Source: Dipteronia dyeriana
Lineage: Eukaryota > Streptophyta > Magnoliopsida > Sapindales > Sapindaceae
DNA: 64,000 nt
Assembly: GCA_032871835.1 (NCBI GenBank)
Contig: CM065300.1
Coordinates: forward strand, 2,547,768-2,611,767
Direction: 5' to 3'
Position numbers and translations under genes: made by a program. How positions within the stretch are numbered: the stretch's first letter is position 1; every line of letters begins with the position of its first letter. This document shows, piece by piece, positions 1 to 11,573 of the stretch. The notes beneath the pieces were generated by a model. That model saw only the letters and a list, made by a program, of their open reading frames with translations, was not told where the DNA came from and searched no databases.

Positions 1-509
1 CCATGTGAAAGAGACATGAATCCATCAGCAGGAGGAAGTTGAGCAGCTTTGCCAAATCAAATGGCGCAGCTATTCAATATTCAATTGAAAAGCCTTGTTG
101 CGGAGCTTGGCAGTTCTCTGGAGGGATCGAAGCTGGTGTATGCAGACGTTTTTCACATTTTAGAGGACATCATACAAAATTACAGATCATATTGTGTGAA
201 AATTGAAATCCTGTGAACATTTTTCACTTCCTGACACTTCAACTTCCATGATCTAATTGGAAGCTCATTTTATTTTTTTACAGGTTTTCAAAAAAAAGAT
301 TACACATGTTGTTATGTTGCTGGGCGCTTTGGCGGTCTGATCCCTTGCGGTCCACCATCGAAAGTTTGCAAAGACAGATCCAAGTATGTGTTCTGGGATC
401 CTACCATCCATCTGATGCTACTAATGTAATCATAGCGAAACGCCTCCTGGATGGTGGCTCCGATGACATTTCACTGATGAACGTTTGAAAACTGGTAGAA
501 GAAGCCTGA
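1..509 (+). pseudogene. GDSL esterase/lipase pseudogene, 3' part (truncated by window edge)
   Basis: This stretch is a near-copy of the last two exons of the intact GDSL lipase gene at 9247-10803. Bases 1 to about 194 match exon 4 and about 285-509 match exon 5, with the intron between them also similar. It is broken in at least three visible places. A TGT cysteine codon has become TGA at 40-42. One base is missing near 401 (GGATCC-TACC against GGATCCTTACC), which shifts the frame just before the catalytic Asp/His block. A CGA has become TGA at 486-488. The donor site of the exon 4-like part is also altered. The 5' exons lie outside the window. I infer a tandem paralogue that has lost function. 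Confidence 0.88.
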
Positions 510-899
510 CTAATCCAACTGAAAAATGATGCAGTTCAAGAGAGTTACTAGCTAAACTCATCTGGAAGATTTTACATTATATGTTTATAGAAAATTCATT
601 AATGATTATAAAAACTATATAAGTCTATTACAATGAAATAATTAAAACTTAGGTTGGCCAAGTTGATCATACAATGTTAACTTGTAATAATTAAACTTCA
701 GATTCATGTTTCAGGATTTCAATTCAGAATTTGTTTTAGTCGCTTGACATCTATCTATATACACCAAACAATCGGGTCAGAGGTATGCCGAAATTAAACA
801 TAATCCTATAACTATATAATTATATATATATATATATACTCCCACAATATCGATAAGACTTGAACCCCCATCGGTATCATGAAAGGGAAAGAGAAAGTT
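510..899. other. Duplicated 3' flank of the GDSL pseudogene
   Basis: No gene is seen. Sequence similarity to the flank of the intact gene (10804 to about 11190) continues past the stop codon to about 870, so the duplicated unit includes non-coding DNA downstream. A short (TA)n run sits at about 821-838. Confidence 0.6.
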
Positions 900-1650
900 C
901 TACCTATAAAAAATTTCACATAGGTATAATTAAGTCTTTTAAGAAGTTCTATGAAAAAAAAATTGGATTAAATCGCAGTTTATAATGAAGTGTACGAATT
1001 TTATGTTTTCGTTCAAATTTCTCTTACTAACCACTATCAAAATTCATATTTGGAAAAAAAAAAATAAGTGCCTCAAAATTTTAACATAGGCATAATAAAG
1101 TATTTTAAGAATTTCTATAAAAAAAATGATTAAATCAGATTTTATAATGAAATATAATAATTTTAATTTTTAGCTAAATTTCTCTTACTAACCACTATAA
1201 AAACTCAAAATTGGTAAAAAAAAAAATTGCCTTAAAATTATCACAAAGGTATAATAAAGTATTTTAATAAGTTCTATGATAAAAAAATGGATTAAATAGG
1301 ATTTTACAATAAAATATACGAATTTTAATTTTTCTTTCTAACTTCCCCTTACTAATCACTATAAAAAATATAATCGACAAAAAAAAAAAAAATTGGCTCA
1401 ACATTTTCACATAGGTATAATAAAATATTTTAAGAATATCTATAAAAAATGATATTATCGCATTTTACAATAAAATATACGGATTTTAAGTTTTTGTTCA
1501 AATTTCTCTTACTAACCACTATAAAAATTCATATTTTGAAAAAAAAAATTGCCTCAAAATTTTCACATAGGTACAATAAAGTATTTTAAGAAGTTTTATG
1601 ATAAAAAAAAATTGAATCGAATTTTACGATGAAATTTACGAATATTCTGT
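900..1650. repeat. AT-rich tandem repeat, ~160-bp period, about 5 units
   Basis: A unit recurs with anchor sequence CACATAGGTATAATAAAGT at about 917, 1083, 1242, 1408 and 1563, so the period is about 155-166 bp. Each unit contains the anchor, an A-run, a TTTTATAATGAAATAT-like block and TTTCTCTTACTAACCACTAT. Units differ by point changes and A-run length. It lies between the end of the GDSL duplication and the gypsy element. No coding frame is seen; it resembles a short local satellite. Confidence 0.8.
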
Positions 1651-1817
1651 TTGATACAAATTATATAATTCGAAAAAGTTTTCGGTTCAATTCAACAACT
1701 CACAAAGTACAATACATAAAGTCTAAATTTTCTTCAACATATAAAACCTGCTTGATCAATCAAATGCAATAATTTCTCCCATGAATACTAGAATTTCAAA
1801 TGGACATTGCAAAAAAG

Positions 1818-2333
1818 TGATGTAGAACAAGTAGCTGATTCCTACATGGTTTTGAGGAATCGTCATAAATTCAAGACTAAGTAACTTCACCTGAAGTGAA
1901 TCAACGAGATGTTTTCAAGTGACAGTCTTCGACAGTGAGGCATGTCTTTTTTCGGCCAAATTACATCGTTTAGGTCCCGTAATTACAGTTTTTCCCATTT
2001 TATAAAAGTTTCCTTTAAAGTCATAAGTTGACTTTGACAAGTCCGAATCATCTGCCGTCAATTCTGGCTTGTTTAGGGTCATTAGTACCATTTAATTCCA
2101 AAACTATCGTACTTTTACTATTTTTGATAACTTTTGCTATGTAATCATGTTTCTTGTCCAGCAAGTATTCGGGTTAGGGTTTAATCGCTTTAAATAGACT
2201 TGTAAGTCGAAATGCTCATTAGCTTTTGATTCAATAAAATTATAGAATTCGTTTTCTCTTTATTTCTGGTGGATTCCAGGATAATACGGAATACAGACGT
2301 CGATTTTATTTCTTTATGTTTTCTGTTAAGTCA
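1818..2333 (+). repeat. 5' LTR of the Ty3/gypsy element
   Basis: It begins TGATGTAGAACAAGTAGCTG, as does the 3' LTR, and ends at CA directly before the primer-binding site. It differs from the 3' LTR by many substitutions. It has TTTAAATAGAC where the right LTR is shortened, and lacks a small duplication that the right LTR carries near 7140. Confidence 0.93.
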
Positions 2334-2335
2334 AT

Positions 2336-2347
2336 TGGTATCAGAGT
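2336..2347 (+). promoter_or_regulatory. Primer-binding site (initiator tRNA-Met type)
   Basis: TGGTATCAGAGT lies two bases after the 5' LTR. It matches the usual plant LTR-retrotransposon site TGGTATCAGAGC, complementary to the 3' end of tRNA-iMet, with a last-base change. Confidence 0.88.
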
Positions 2348-2348
2348 A

Positions 2349-3512
2349 TGGATTTATCGATCTCGATGACAACTAACGGAGTAAGAGGCGGAAACCCTAT
2401 TGGCGGTGATCATGAGGTAGAGACCTTGTGGGCGGCGATGGAGGAGCAATGACAACAGATGGCGGAGATCCACGAGCTGCTTGTCGGGTTAAATCTCAAT
2501 GCTAACAACAGGCCACCAATTTATAGGATACGCACCGAAGGATTTGCCCGAGGCCAACCTGCTGACAGAAGACATCCTCATCGTCATCAACCTGATAGCG
2601 AGGATGATTCAGAAGATGAAATTGATGAGGGGTATGGAGTAGTTAAACCCGCAATAAGACAAAGAAGGCATGATGACTACCAATTGAAGGCAGATCTTCC
2701 AAACTTTAATGGGAATCTGCGTATAGGGTATTTTTTTGATTGGATCATAGAAGTATAACGGTTCTTTGTGATAATGGAGATTTTGGAAGAGAAGATGGTG
2801 AGGTTTGTCGCCTTCAGATTGAAAAGAAAGGTTATAGTCTGGTGGAATCAGTTGTAGAAGAACCGCCAACGACAGGAAAATACGCTTGTGAGGACCTGGC
2901 GTAGAGTGAAGCAGCTTATGATGGAAAGGTTTTTGCCACCAAACTATAAGCAATATTTATTCTAGTTGCTTCAGAATTGTTCGTAGGGGACCAAATCAGT
3001 GTTTGATTACACGGCATAATTTTCTAGGCTCTCAGAGCGAAATAATTTGAGTGAAACAGAGGGACAGCGTGTTGCCAGATATCTCAATGGGTTAAAACCG
3101 TTGCTTCGAGATAAGATCGGATCGTAAGCGTTGTGGACTGTGGATGAAGATCATAACAAGGCATTAAAGGCCGAGTTACTGGAACAAAGGGGTGAAAACC
3201 CTGGATTTCGGATAAACACTCATGATTCACTTTCCTAATAGGGACAAGGGTGTTCAATCATCGGGTCCGTCGAGCCAACCTAAAGGAGTTAGTGGAGAAG
3301 AGGGTAGCAGTAGCAACCAAACAATAGCCTCAAGCAACAGGAACGTACCCAGAAATCCGAATTCAAATCTATATGCTAGACATACACCAGGGATTTGTTA
3401 CAGATGTAGAAAACCTAGTAATCATTCAAATGCATGTCATGATCGCTCTAGGCCAGTAAATTGGGTGAAAAAAGGCGAAAAAAGCCCAGATGCTCTTGAG
3501 AATGGAGAATGA
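2349..3512 (+). pseudogene. gag remnant of the Ty3/gypsy element
   Basis: Broken frames encode a gag-like protein. An acidic, His/Asp-rich segment is seen at 2459-2758. A C-terminal piece at 3222-3512 has a zinc-knuckle-like CYRCRKPSNHSNAC with irregular spacing (CX2CX5HX3C rather than CX2CX4HX4C). In-frame stops separate the pieces. In intact elements gag packages the RNA; this copy cannot make a full protein. Confidence 0.75.
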
Positions 3513-3570
3513 AGAATGAGAAAGTGAGAAAGCAGAATTTTCCAAAAAAGATGAAGAGCAGGTTAATTGT

Positions 3571-6500
3571 GTGGTGCAACGGGTGTTATACACACCAAAG
3601 CAAGAGGACTCTGGTCAGCGTAATAATATATTTCGGTCTTTTTACACAATCAGTCAGAAAGTCTATGACCTGATCATGGACAGTGAGAGTTGTGAGAACT
3701 TTGTTACAAATAGGTTGGTAGAACATCTGAAATTGCCAATTAAGATGCATCTCAATCCGTATACTATTGGCTGAATCAAGAAAGGACCAACAGTAAAGGT
3801 AACTGAGATTTGTTGTGTTCCTATTTTTATTGGTAAAATACATAAGGACGAGACAGTTTTTGATGTGATTGATATGGATGCTAGCCATGTGTTGTTGGGT
3901 CAGCCACGGCAGTACGATGTTGATATTACCTATAGTAGTCGGGATAACACTTATTTGTTTACCTGTGGGTCACACAAAATTGTTATGGCTCCTTCCAATC
4001 GTCAGACAGTGCCTAACAAGCATTATGAAGTGGATAAGCGGTCCTTTATAACTGTGACCAGATCTGACACAGAATTCGTGACAGATGTTAAGCGTGCACA
4101 AGAGGTTTATGCTTTGATGGTTAAAGCTCTTGTGGTAGAGGGGGAAGAAACACCAACGGTAATTGTTATTGAGAAAATATAGTCGCTGCTAGAACAATTC
4201 AGAGACATTACTTCAGAGGATTTGCCCAACAATTTACCTCCCTTGAGAGACATTCAGCACCATATAGACCTTATACTTGGAGCGAGTTTTTCCAATTTGG
4301 CACATTACTGGATGAGTCCAAAGGAGAATAAAATTTTACTGGAGAAAATTATAGAATGGTTTCATACGTGAGAGCATTAGCTCGTGTGCAGTTCATGTGT
4401 TGTTGACACCAAAGAAAGATGGAAGTTGGTGTATATGCATGGACAGTCGAGTTATCAACAAGATAACCGTTAAGTATCGATTTTTGATTCCCCGCCTAGA
4501 TGACATGTTCGATCAACAGAAGGGTTCAAAGCTATTTTCAAAGATTGATCTACGAAGTGGGTATCACCAAATTCGGGTCAGGCATGGGGATGAATAGAAG
4601 ATAGCGTTCAAAAGCAATGATGGTTTGTATGAGTGGATGGTCATGTCATTCGGTCTATCAAATACACCCAGTACTTTCATACGGGTGATGAATAAGGTAC
4701 TGAGGCCTATTGTGGGAAAATTCATTGTTGTTTATTTTGACGACATTCTTATCTATAGTAGGACTGAAGAAGAGCAAGTGGAGCAGTTGCGAGAGGTATA
4801 AAAGGTTTTACCGGAGAATCAATTGTTTCTTAATATCAAGAAGTGCAGTTTTATGACCAGCAGCTTGTTGTTTTTGGGTTATGTGGTGAGTTCGGAGGGA
4901 ATTCATGTGGATGGAGAGAAGGTCCGAGCTATTCGAGAAAGGTCTGCACCGAAAACCGTTAGTAAAGTTCGTAGCTTTTATGGTTTAGTCACTTCCTACC
5001 GTCAATTTATTCAAAATTTTAGCAATGTCATGGCACCGATAACAAAATGCATGAAGAAAGGTCGGTTCCAGTATGGAGAAGAGACGAAGACGAGTTTCGC
5101 ATTAGTCAATGAGAAATTGTGTATTGCGTCGGTACTGCCTCTGCCTATTTTTTAGAAGAAATTTGAAGTGGAGTGCGATGTTAGTGGTGTAGGAATTGAA
5201 GCCGTGCTCTCCCAAGAAAAACGACAAGTAGCTTTATTTAGTGAAAAATTAAGTGAAGCTCGTCAGAAGTGAAGTACTTATGATCAGAGGTTCTACGCAA
5301 TGGTCGAGCCTTGAAGCACTGGGAACACTACCTAATACAGAGGGAGTTTGTCTTGTACACCGATATCAGGCTTTGAAGTTTAATAACAGACAGAAGCACT
5401 TGGACAATATGCATGCCAGGTGGGCCACTTTCCTTCAGAAATTTTCTTTTGTTATTAAGCACAATTTAGGGGTTTTAAACCAAGTTGCCGATGTGTTGAA
5501 CCGTTGTGCCACCTTGCTCGTGACCCTGACTCATGAAATTATGGGGTTTGACTATTTGAAGGAATTATATGGGGAGCATGAAGACTTCAAGGAAGTCTGG
5601 TTAAAGTGTACTGAGAAGCAGTCTGTCAATGATTTTCATGAGAGTGATGAGTATCTGTTTCGTGGGAACCATTTGTGTATTTCTAGGACGTCTCTACGAG
5701 AGAAGTTAATCCTTGACTTGCACGGAGGTGGATTGAGTGGACACTTGGTTCAAGACAAAATGGTGGCTAGCTTGGAGGAGCAGTATTTCTGGCTGCAACT
5801 GAAACGAAATGTTTGAAAATTTGTGCAGAGGTGTTATATTTGTCAAGTGTCTAAAGGTCAGTCACAAAATACTGGTTTTTATATGCCTTTGCATGTGCCT
5901 AACAATATTTGGAAGGATTTGTCTATAAATTTTGTGTTGGGGCTACCTCGTACCCACTGAAGAGTAGATTCGGTTTTTGTAGTGGTTGACAGATTCTCAA
6001 AAAATGGCTCACTTCATTCCTTGTCAGAAGAGCTTCGATGCTTCACACATAGCCCAACTATTCTTCAGAGAGGTAGTCCGACTACATGGAGTACCGCAGT
6101 CATTTACTTGTGATCATACATAAAATTTCTTAGCCATTTTTGGGTGACATTGTGGAAGATGTTTAATACCTCTTTGAAACGTAGTACTACTGCACACCCG
6201 CAAACTGATGGGCAAATAGAAGCAATGAACAAAACCTTGGGAAATTTGGTTCGTTGCATTTGCGGAGATAAGGCTTAACAGTGGGATCATGACTTACCTC
6301 AAGCTGAGTTTGCCTACAACAGTGATGTGCATAGTGCCACGGGAAAATCCCTTTTTTCTATGATATATGAGTCGCCACCAGAAAACATGGCTACTCAGGC
6401 ATACTGTGGATTTAATTCGTTTACCAAAGGGTTCGGGAGTTAGTGTTGCTGTAGAAAACATGGCTACTCAGGCTCAAGTGATGCAAATAAAAGTAAGACA

Positions 6501-6783
6501 GAAACTAGAAGAAACTAATGCTAAATACAAAGCAGCTGCATACAAGCATATGCGTCAGAAGGTGTTTGAGAAGGGAGATTCAGTGATGGTTTTCTTGCAC
6601 AAAGAGAGGTTCTCAGTTGGTACTTACAACAAATTTAAGCCCAAGAAGTATGGTCCGTACCAGATTCTAAAGAAGATCAATGTTAATGTCTATGTGGTCG
6701 ACCTACCAGACAGCATGGGTATTTCCAAGACTTTCAATGTTGCAGACTTGTTCCAGTATCATGCGGAAGAGTCTCTATCATGA
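3571..6783 (+). pseudogene. pol remnants of the Ty3/gypsy element: protease, RT, RNase H, integrase
   Basis: Protease-like sequence spans 3571-4182; its active-site motif reads DSE rather than D[ST]G. Reverse transcriptase spans about 4380-5155 with [10 protein letters not shown] and the catalytic YFDD block near 4735. RNase H-like sequence follows at about 5160-5500. Integrase runs from about 5640, with an HX7H/CX2C-type zinc-binding region near 5720-5840 and core motifs around 5970-6240. The end (6600-6783) carries a [14 protein letters not shown] tail, and no chromodomain is obvious. Stops (for example after 4594, at 5153-5155 and near 5814) and frameshifts prevent a single reading frame. 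Confidence 0.88.
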
Positions 6784-6822
6784 ACCTAACTCGAGGTAGA
6801 GTTCTTTCCAAGTAGAGGGGAC

Positions 6823-7349
6823 TGATGTAGAACAAGTAGCTGATTCATATATGGCTTTGAGAGGCCGTACTAAATTCAAGGCTAAGTGACTTCACCTGAA
6901 GCAAATCGACAAGATGTTTTCAAATCACAGCCTTTGTCGGTGAGGCGCGTCTTTTTTCTGCCAAATTCCACCGTTTAGGCACTGTAATTGCAGTTTTTGT
7001 CATTTTAGGAAAGTTTCCTTTTAAGTCATAAGTTGACTTTGACAAGTCAGAATCGTCTGCCGTCAATTCTGGCTTGTTTAGGGTTGTTAGTATCATTTAA
7101 TTCTACAACTATCGCAATTTTGCTATTTTTTGTAACTTTTGTTATATTTTGTAACTTTTACTATATAATCTCGTTTCTTGTCCAATAAGGATTCAAGTTA
7201 GGGTTTAATCGTTACTTGTAAGCCGAAAGGCTCGTTAGCTTTTGATTCAATAAAATTTCAGAATTCGTTTTTTCTTTATTTCTGGTAGATTCCAGAATAA
7301 TACGAAATACAGACGTCGATCTTTTTCCTTTGTATTTTCTACTGTGTCA
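6823..7349 (+). repeat. 3' LTR of the Ty3/gypsy element
   Basis: It starts TGATGTAGAACAAGTAGCTG right after the polypurine tract and ends GTGTCA, followed by the AAAAG target duplicate. It is 527 bp against 516 bp for the left LTR. A short repeat of the TTTTGTAACTTTT type near 7125-7165 adds length here. Confidence 0.93.
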
Positions 7350-7354
7350 AAAAG

Positions 7355-9246
7355 TTATAAATAATACGACTATCTTTACTTGTAACTATCGTATCATCTC
7401 AGAATGGTCTAGAATTCGCCTGATGATCAGTAAGGAATAACTACTCAAATTTTGGTCTCCCCATTGAAAACTGCCAAGCTGCATAGAAATTTACATTTTC
7501 AAGCTCAACAAAAACACTAGTGTTACGAGTTTGGCATTTGACATTATTTAGTAACATCAATTATCTATATGCTGAAAAGCCCAGTGAAAATCCAGCCTCT
7601 GCATGATAGGAACTGATTATGCTTCAGTTCAGGTCAAGGATGGTGGACCAAGACTTTTAGTTGATTTCAGGAAGAACAAGAGCCTATAAAAGAGATATTA
7701 CTACCCAATAGATGGGAAAAAAAAAATTGGAAAACTATTCAGAAAAAAAGATTATCCAATCCAACTCTATGCAGATTCAAAATTTAACACATCCTCTCAC
7801 GTGTTAGACCGACGAGTTTGATAAAATATACACGGAAACCGATGAACCTAAGACTACTGGGTCAAACCAATCTCTAATAACAGTATTTGGACGCTTATTT
7901 TCTTCTTGGTTGCTTTTTTATTTTGGAGGGAACTTTCCAATAACTTTCTTTGTGTAACTTAGTCCGTTGCTCAAGCTACAACAGCTAGTGACTACAATAA
8001 TGTAATATGTAATATGGAACACGGAACATGGTAGTTGTATTGGAAATAATTATCATGTAAAATTATCGTACACGTAATTTAGCAATATTTCTTTTCGGGT
8101 TTTAGGTTTAGAGCAAAGGTGGAAATACGAATCATAATTTAATTAAATTTCATATTGATGTGCTTACCATTTGGAGACAAAATTTTCAACGTACCAATTG
8201 CCCATGCATCCAGACACCACCACCAATGTTTACACGTGGTACAGTTAGTAGATACAGAAATAAATGCTGCATGTTCATAAACACAATCTGGTCAATCCTG
8301 CAAACACAGGTAGCAGTAGAAAAAAAATGGCTAGTTGGCCTTACCATTCAATTTCTCAGCTGGGAAAATTCTATTTTAAGAGAACTTCTGAGATAAATAT
8401 TTTGAGTGACAGCATTAAATTCTCACAGACAGACGTGAGGTTTTGGACTTCAGGAAACTCAAGAAAGTTATGTGTAGTTCGTGGTAGTTGCAAGAAATTT
8501 AAAAAAATATATATATATATTGTCAAATCTTTTGCAAGCACAAATGCTAGTATCTTCTGTTTAGTTTAATTTATGTGCCATAACTTTCCGGTTGAAGGGT
8601 AGCTTCTGGTTTTGTAGGCCATTCAATGTTTTGCTCACACCACCACCGGCCTAATAATGCACTCCTAATGTATACTTCCTAGAATTTTCTTTTTATAGAA
8701 AGTGTATATTTTGTTTGGAAAGGTGTGGGTTTTGGTTCTCTCCATTAGAAACCATGAGACCCGAAAAGGCCCAACAATAGAATTTGTGCAAGACCAACGA
8801 GCTTGCCATGTGACTCAAGTCCAAACACAAATTCAAATAATCATATGAGGAGCTTGAACCCTAGACTCCCGGAGACAACTAGACTCTAATACCATGTTAA
8901 TATCCTCGTATCTAGAACCTTACACCGATAGAAAATGACCCAACAATAGTAATTAACTATTCAAGCACTCTTAATGCTCTCTATAGTAATTTCAATATTA
9001 CTTTAGTCTGATTGATGCTACATTGATGAATCATATAGTTTGGTACATTGTAACACTAGCTCTTCAACTTCAAAGATTGGTTGAAATCATAAATTGTGTT
9101 GGGCAGTTGAAGTACTGTTTGCTTATAAGTACTTCTTCAGTTCTTCTGTGCACAACATTATATAGATTCAGTTCCAATATTCAAACTTGTTTTATCAGTC
9201 TTCTTGATTACATATTTGAAATCTTCATTGGCCTACTTTTGTTGTG
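7355..9246. other. Intergenic region upstream of the GDSL lipase gene
   Basis: I see no credible gene; small open frames at 8160-8569 and 9023-9246 have no recognisable family and lie in AT-rich sequence. A (TA)n stretch is at about 8508-8520. At about 8770-8950 there is a segment bounded by a repeated CCCAACAATAG, about 170 bp apart, with TCTAATACCATGTTA inside that resembles the complement of an LTR-element primer site, so it may be a fragment of an old element. The last few hundred bases should hold the lipase promoter. Confidence 0.5.
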
Positions 9247-10803
9247 ATGTCTTCTACTATCTCAAACAGACAAATCATTGTCGGTATCCTCTCCGGATTA
9301 TTGACTGTGTTGTGGTTATCTTGTAACTGCTTTGCTAGTGATGTTCCTGCAAACTTTGTTCTTGGTGACTCCTTGGTTGATGTTGGAAACAACAACTACA
9401 TTGTATCACTCTCTAAGGCTAATTATCCTCCTAATGGCATCGATTTTAGATTGGCAACAGGACGATACACTAATGGAAGAACAATTGTTGACATTATAGG
9501 TTGCTACTTGATTCTCTCCTCTTACATGCATAATAACTAGACTTGTATGTAGTACATGTAAACTATGCCAAAGTTTGTAATATGTTTGTTTGTTTTTGTC
9601 TTATCAGGTCAGGAGTTTGGTTTAGGATATACTCCTCCTTACTTGGCTCCCACGACGAAAGGCTCCGTGGTGTTGCAGGGTGTTAACTATGCTTCAGGTG
9701 GAGGTGGAATTCTCAACGAAACAGGAAAAATCTTTGTAAGTATTCTCTGCTTTGCTTGAAATTAGTGTACTTTAACGTTTCTGGTGCTAGCTAGGCTCAA
9801 AATATGTACATTCAATGTGTCCAGTGAACAAAAACTATACAAATTTCAGTAACAATTGTAACAAAAAAACCTGACTGATTGTAATTCATGATAGGGTGGT
9901 CGAATCAACCTGGACGTGCAGTTGGATAACTTTGCGAATACTCGCCAAGATATAATCTCCATCATTGGTGCTCCTGCAGCTCTAAAGTTGTTGCAAATGT
10001 CTCTCTTCTCAGTCACTATTGGTTCGAATGATTTCATCAACAATTACTTCACACCGGTCCTTTCTATCGCGGAGCAGAAGTTGGTTCCTCCAGAAACCTT
10101 CGTGGCTACGATGATTTCAAAGTTCAGGCTACAACTTACTGTAAAAAAACCTCACCTGAAAACTCTACTTTTTGTTGAATTGAAACTACCTTGTTGATAG
10201 ATTTTGATGTTTTTTTTCTTTGGTTTCAGAGACTATACAACTTGGGTGCTAGAAAAGTTATTGTCGTAAATGTCGGTCCAATTGGGTGTATACCATATCA
10301 AAGAGACATGAATCCGTCAGCAGGAGGAAGTTGTGCAGCTCTGCCAAATCAAATGGCACAGCTATTCAATATTCAATTGAAAAGCCTTGTTGCGGAGCTT
10401 GGCAGTTCTCTGGAGGGATCGAAGCTGGTGTATGCAGACGTTTTTCACATTGTAGAGGACATCATACAAAATTACAGATCATTTGGTGTGAAATTTGAAA
10501 TCCTGTGAACATTTTTCACTTCCTGATACTTCAACTTCCATGATCTAATTGGAAGCTCATTTTTGTATATTTACAGGTTTTGAAAACACAGACCACGCAT
10601 GTTGCTATGTTGCTGGGCGCTTTGGCGGTCTGATCCCTTGCAGCCCTCAATCAAAAGTTTGCACAGACAGATCAAAGTATGTGTTCTGGGATCCTTACCA
10701 TCCATCTGATGCTACTAATGTAATCATAGCGAAACGCCTCCTGGATGGTGACTCCGGTGACATTTCACCAGTGAACGTTCGAAAACTGGTAGAAGAGGCC
10801 TGA
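9247..10803 (+). CDS. GDSL esterase/lipase (SGNH hydrolase), 5 exons, 369 aa
   Basis: Exons: 9247-9499, 9608-9735, 9895-10140, 10230-10485, 10577-10803; all junctions are GT..AG and in frame. The start is the first ATG in frame; a preceding GTG is not a plant start. Residues 1 to about 30 form a hydrophobic secretion signal. The nucleophile motif GDS is at 40-42 (Ser42), followed by block II (NYASGGGG), block III (GSNDF) and the C-terminal DPYHPSD block with catalytic Asp333 and His336. Length and intron pattern fit plant GDSL lipases of the At4g16230 type. These hydrolyse ester bonds in lipids, usually in the secretory pathway or cell wall; the substrate is unknown. A decayed relative lies at 1-509. 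Confidence 0.94.
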
Positions 10804-11573
10804 CTAATCCAACTGAAAAATGATGCAGTTCAAGGGAGTTACTAGCAAAACTCCTGGGAAGATTCTACACTGTTTGTTTATAGAAAATTCATTGATTATA
10901 ATAACTACATAAGTCTCCTACAATGAAATTAATGCATGAAAACTTGGGTTGGCCAAGTTGATCATATATTGTTAACTTGTAATAATTGAACTTCAGATTC
11001 ATGTTTCAAGATTTCATTTCAGATTTTGTGTTTGTCACTCAACATCTATATATATATCAATCTATTTATCTATTACCTTAAGTTTAACAGCAAACAATCA
11101 AGTCAGAGGTCTACCGAAATTAAACCTACTCACGTAACGATAGATATCTACTATCTACTCTCAAAATCGAGAAGACTTGAACCCCAGCTAAAGTGAAAGC
11201 TATATCAACTGGATCATCTGACATTGGTAAGCAACAGACAGCTCTCTTCTTTATCATATATCAAATCCAATTCTAACAGCACATTGTTGTGATACTTCAG
11301 TTGGTAGATTTTCACTCTTGTTTCAATAAATCAAAAACCAACAACAGTTGAGCAAAAGATCTTTATTTACAAAAGTGAAGGAACTGTGCTTAAACATTCA
11401 AAATTGTTCATGTTCTTATGATGATGATGATGATGTTTAAATGCACCATCCAAAGAGAAGAGAAAAAAAATCCTAAAAAGAACACTTTCAAAGTACCAGA
11501 ATTTCATACATATACTAATTAAAAACAGAATAAAAAACAAAAAAACTCGAAACTTGGTTCCTAATTCGAGCTT
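10804..11573. other. Intergenic region between convergent GDSL and OEP162 genes
   Basis: No gene is seen. The first ~390 bases are the counterpart of 510-870. A (GAT)n run sits near 11418-11434. The part nearest 11574 should be the 3' UTR of the minus-strand OEP162 gene. Confidence 0.6.

Larger units (their letters stand above)
1813..7354 (+). mobile_element. Ty3/gypsy LTR retrotransposon, full-length but decayed, with target duplication
   Basis: The element has two LTRs (1818-2333 and 6823-7349) starting TG and ending CA, flanked by a 5-bp direct repeat AAAAG at 1813-1817 and 7350-7354. A primer-binding site TGGTATCAGAG for initiator-Met tRNA follows the left LTR at 2336-2346, and a purine-rich tract AGTAGAGGGGAC precedes the right LTR. 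Inside, in order, are gag with a zinc knuckle, protease, reverse transcriptase, RNase H and integrase remnants. That order (integrase last) defines Ty3/gypsy. Many stops and frameshifts and clearly diverged LTRs point to an old, non-autonomous copy. Confidence 0.95.

Noticed and set aside
9023..9246. Small hydrophobic open frame just before the GDSL gene
   Set aside because: It lies directly upstream in another frame, starts in AT-rich DNA and has no family match; the GDSL signal peptide begins at its own ATG at 9247.
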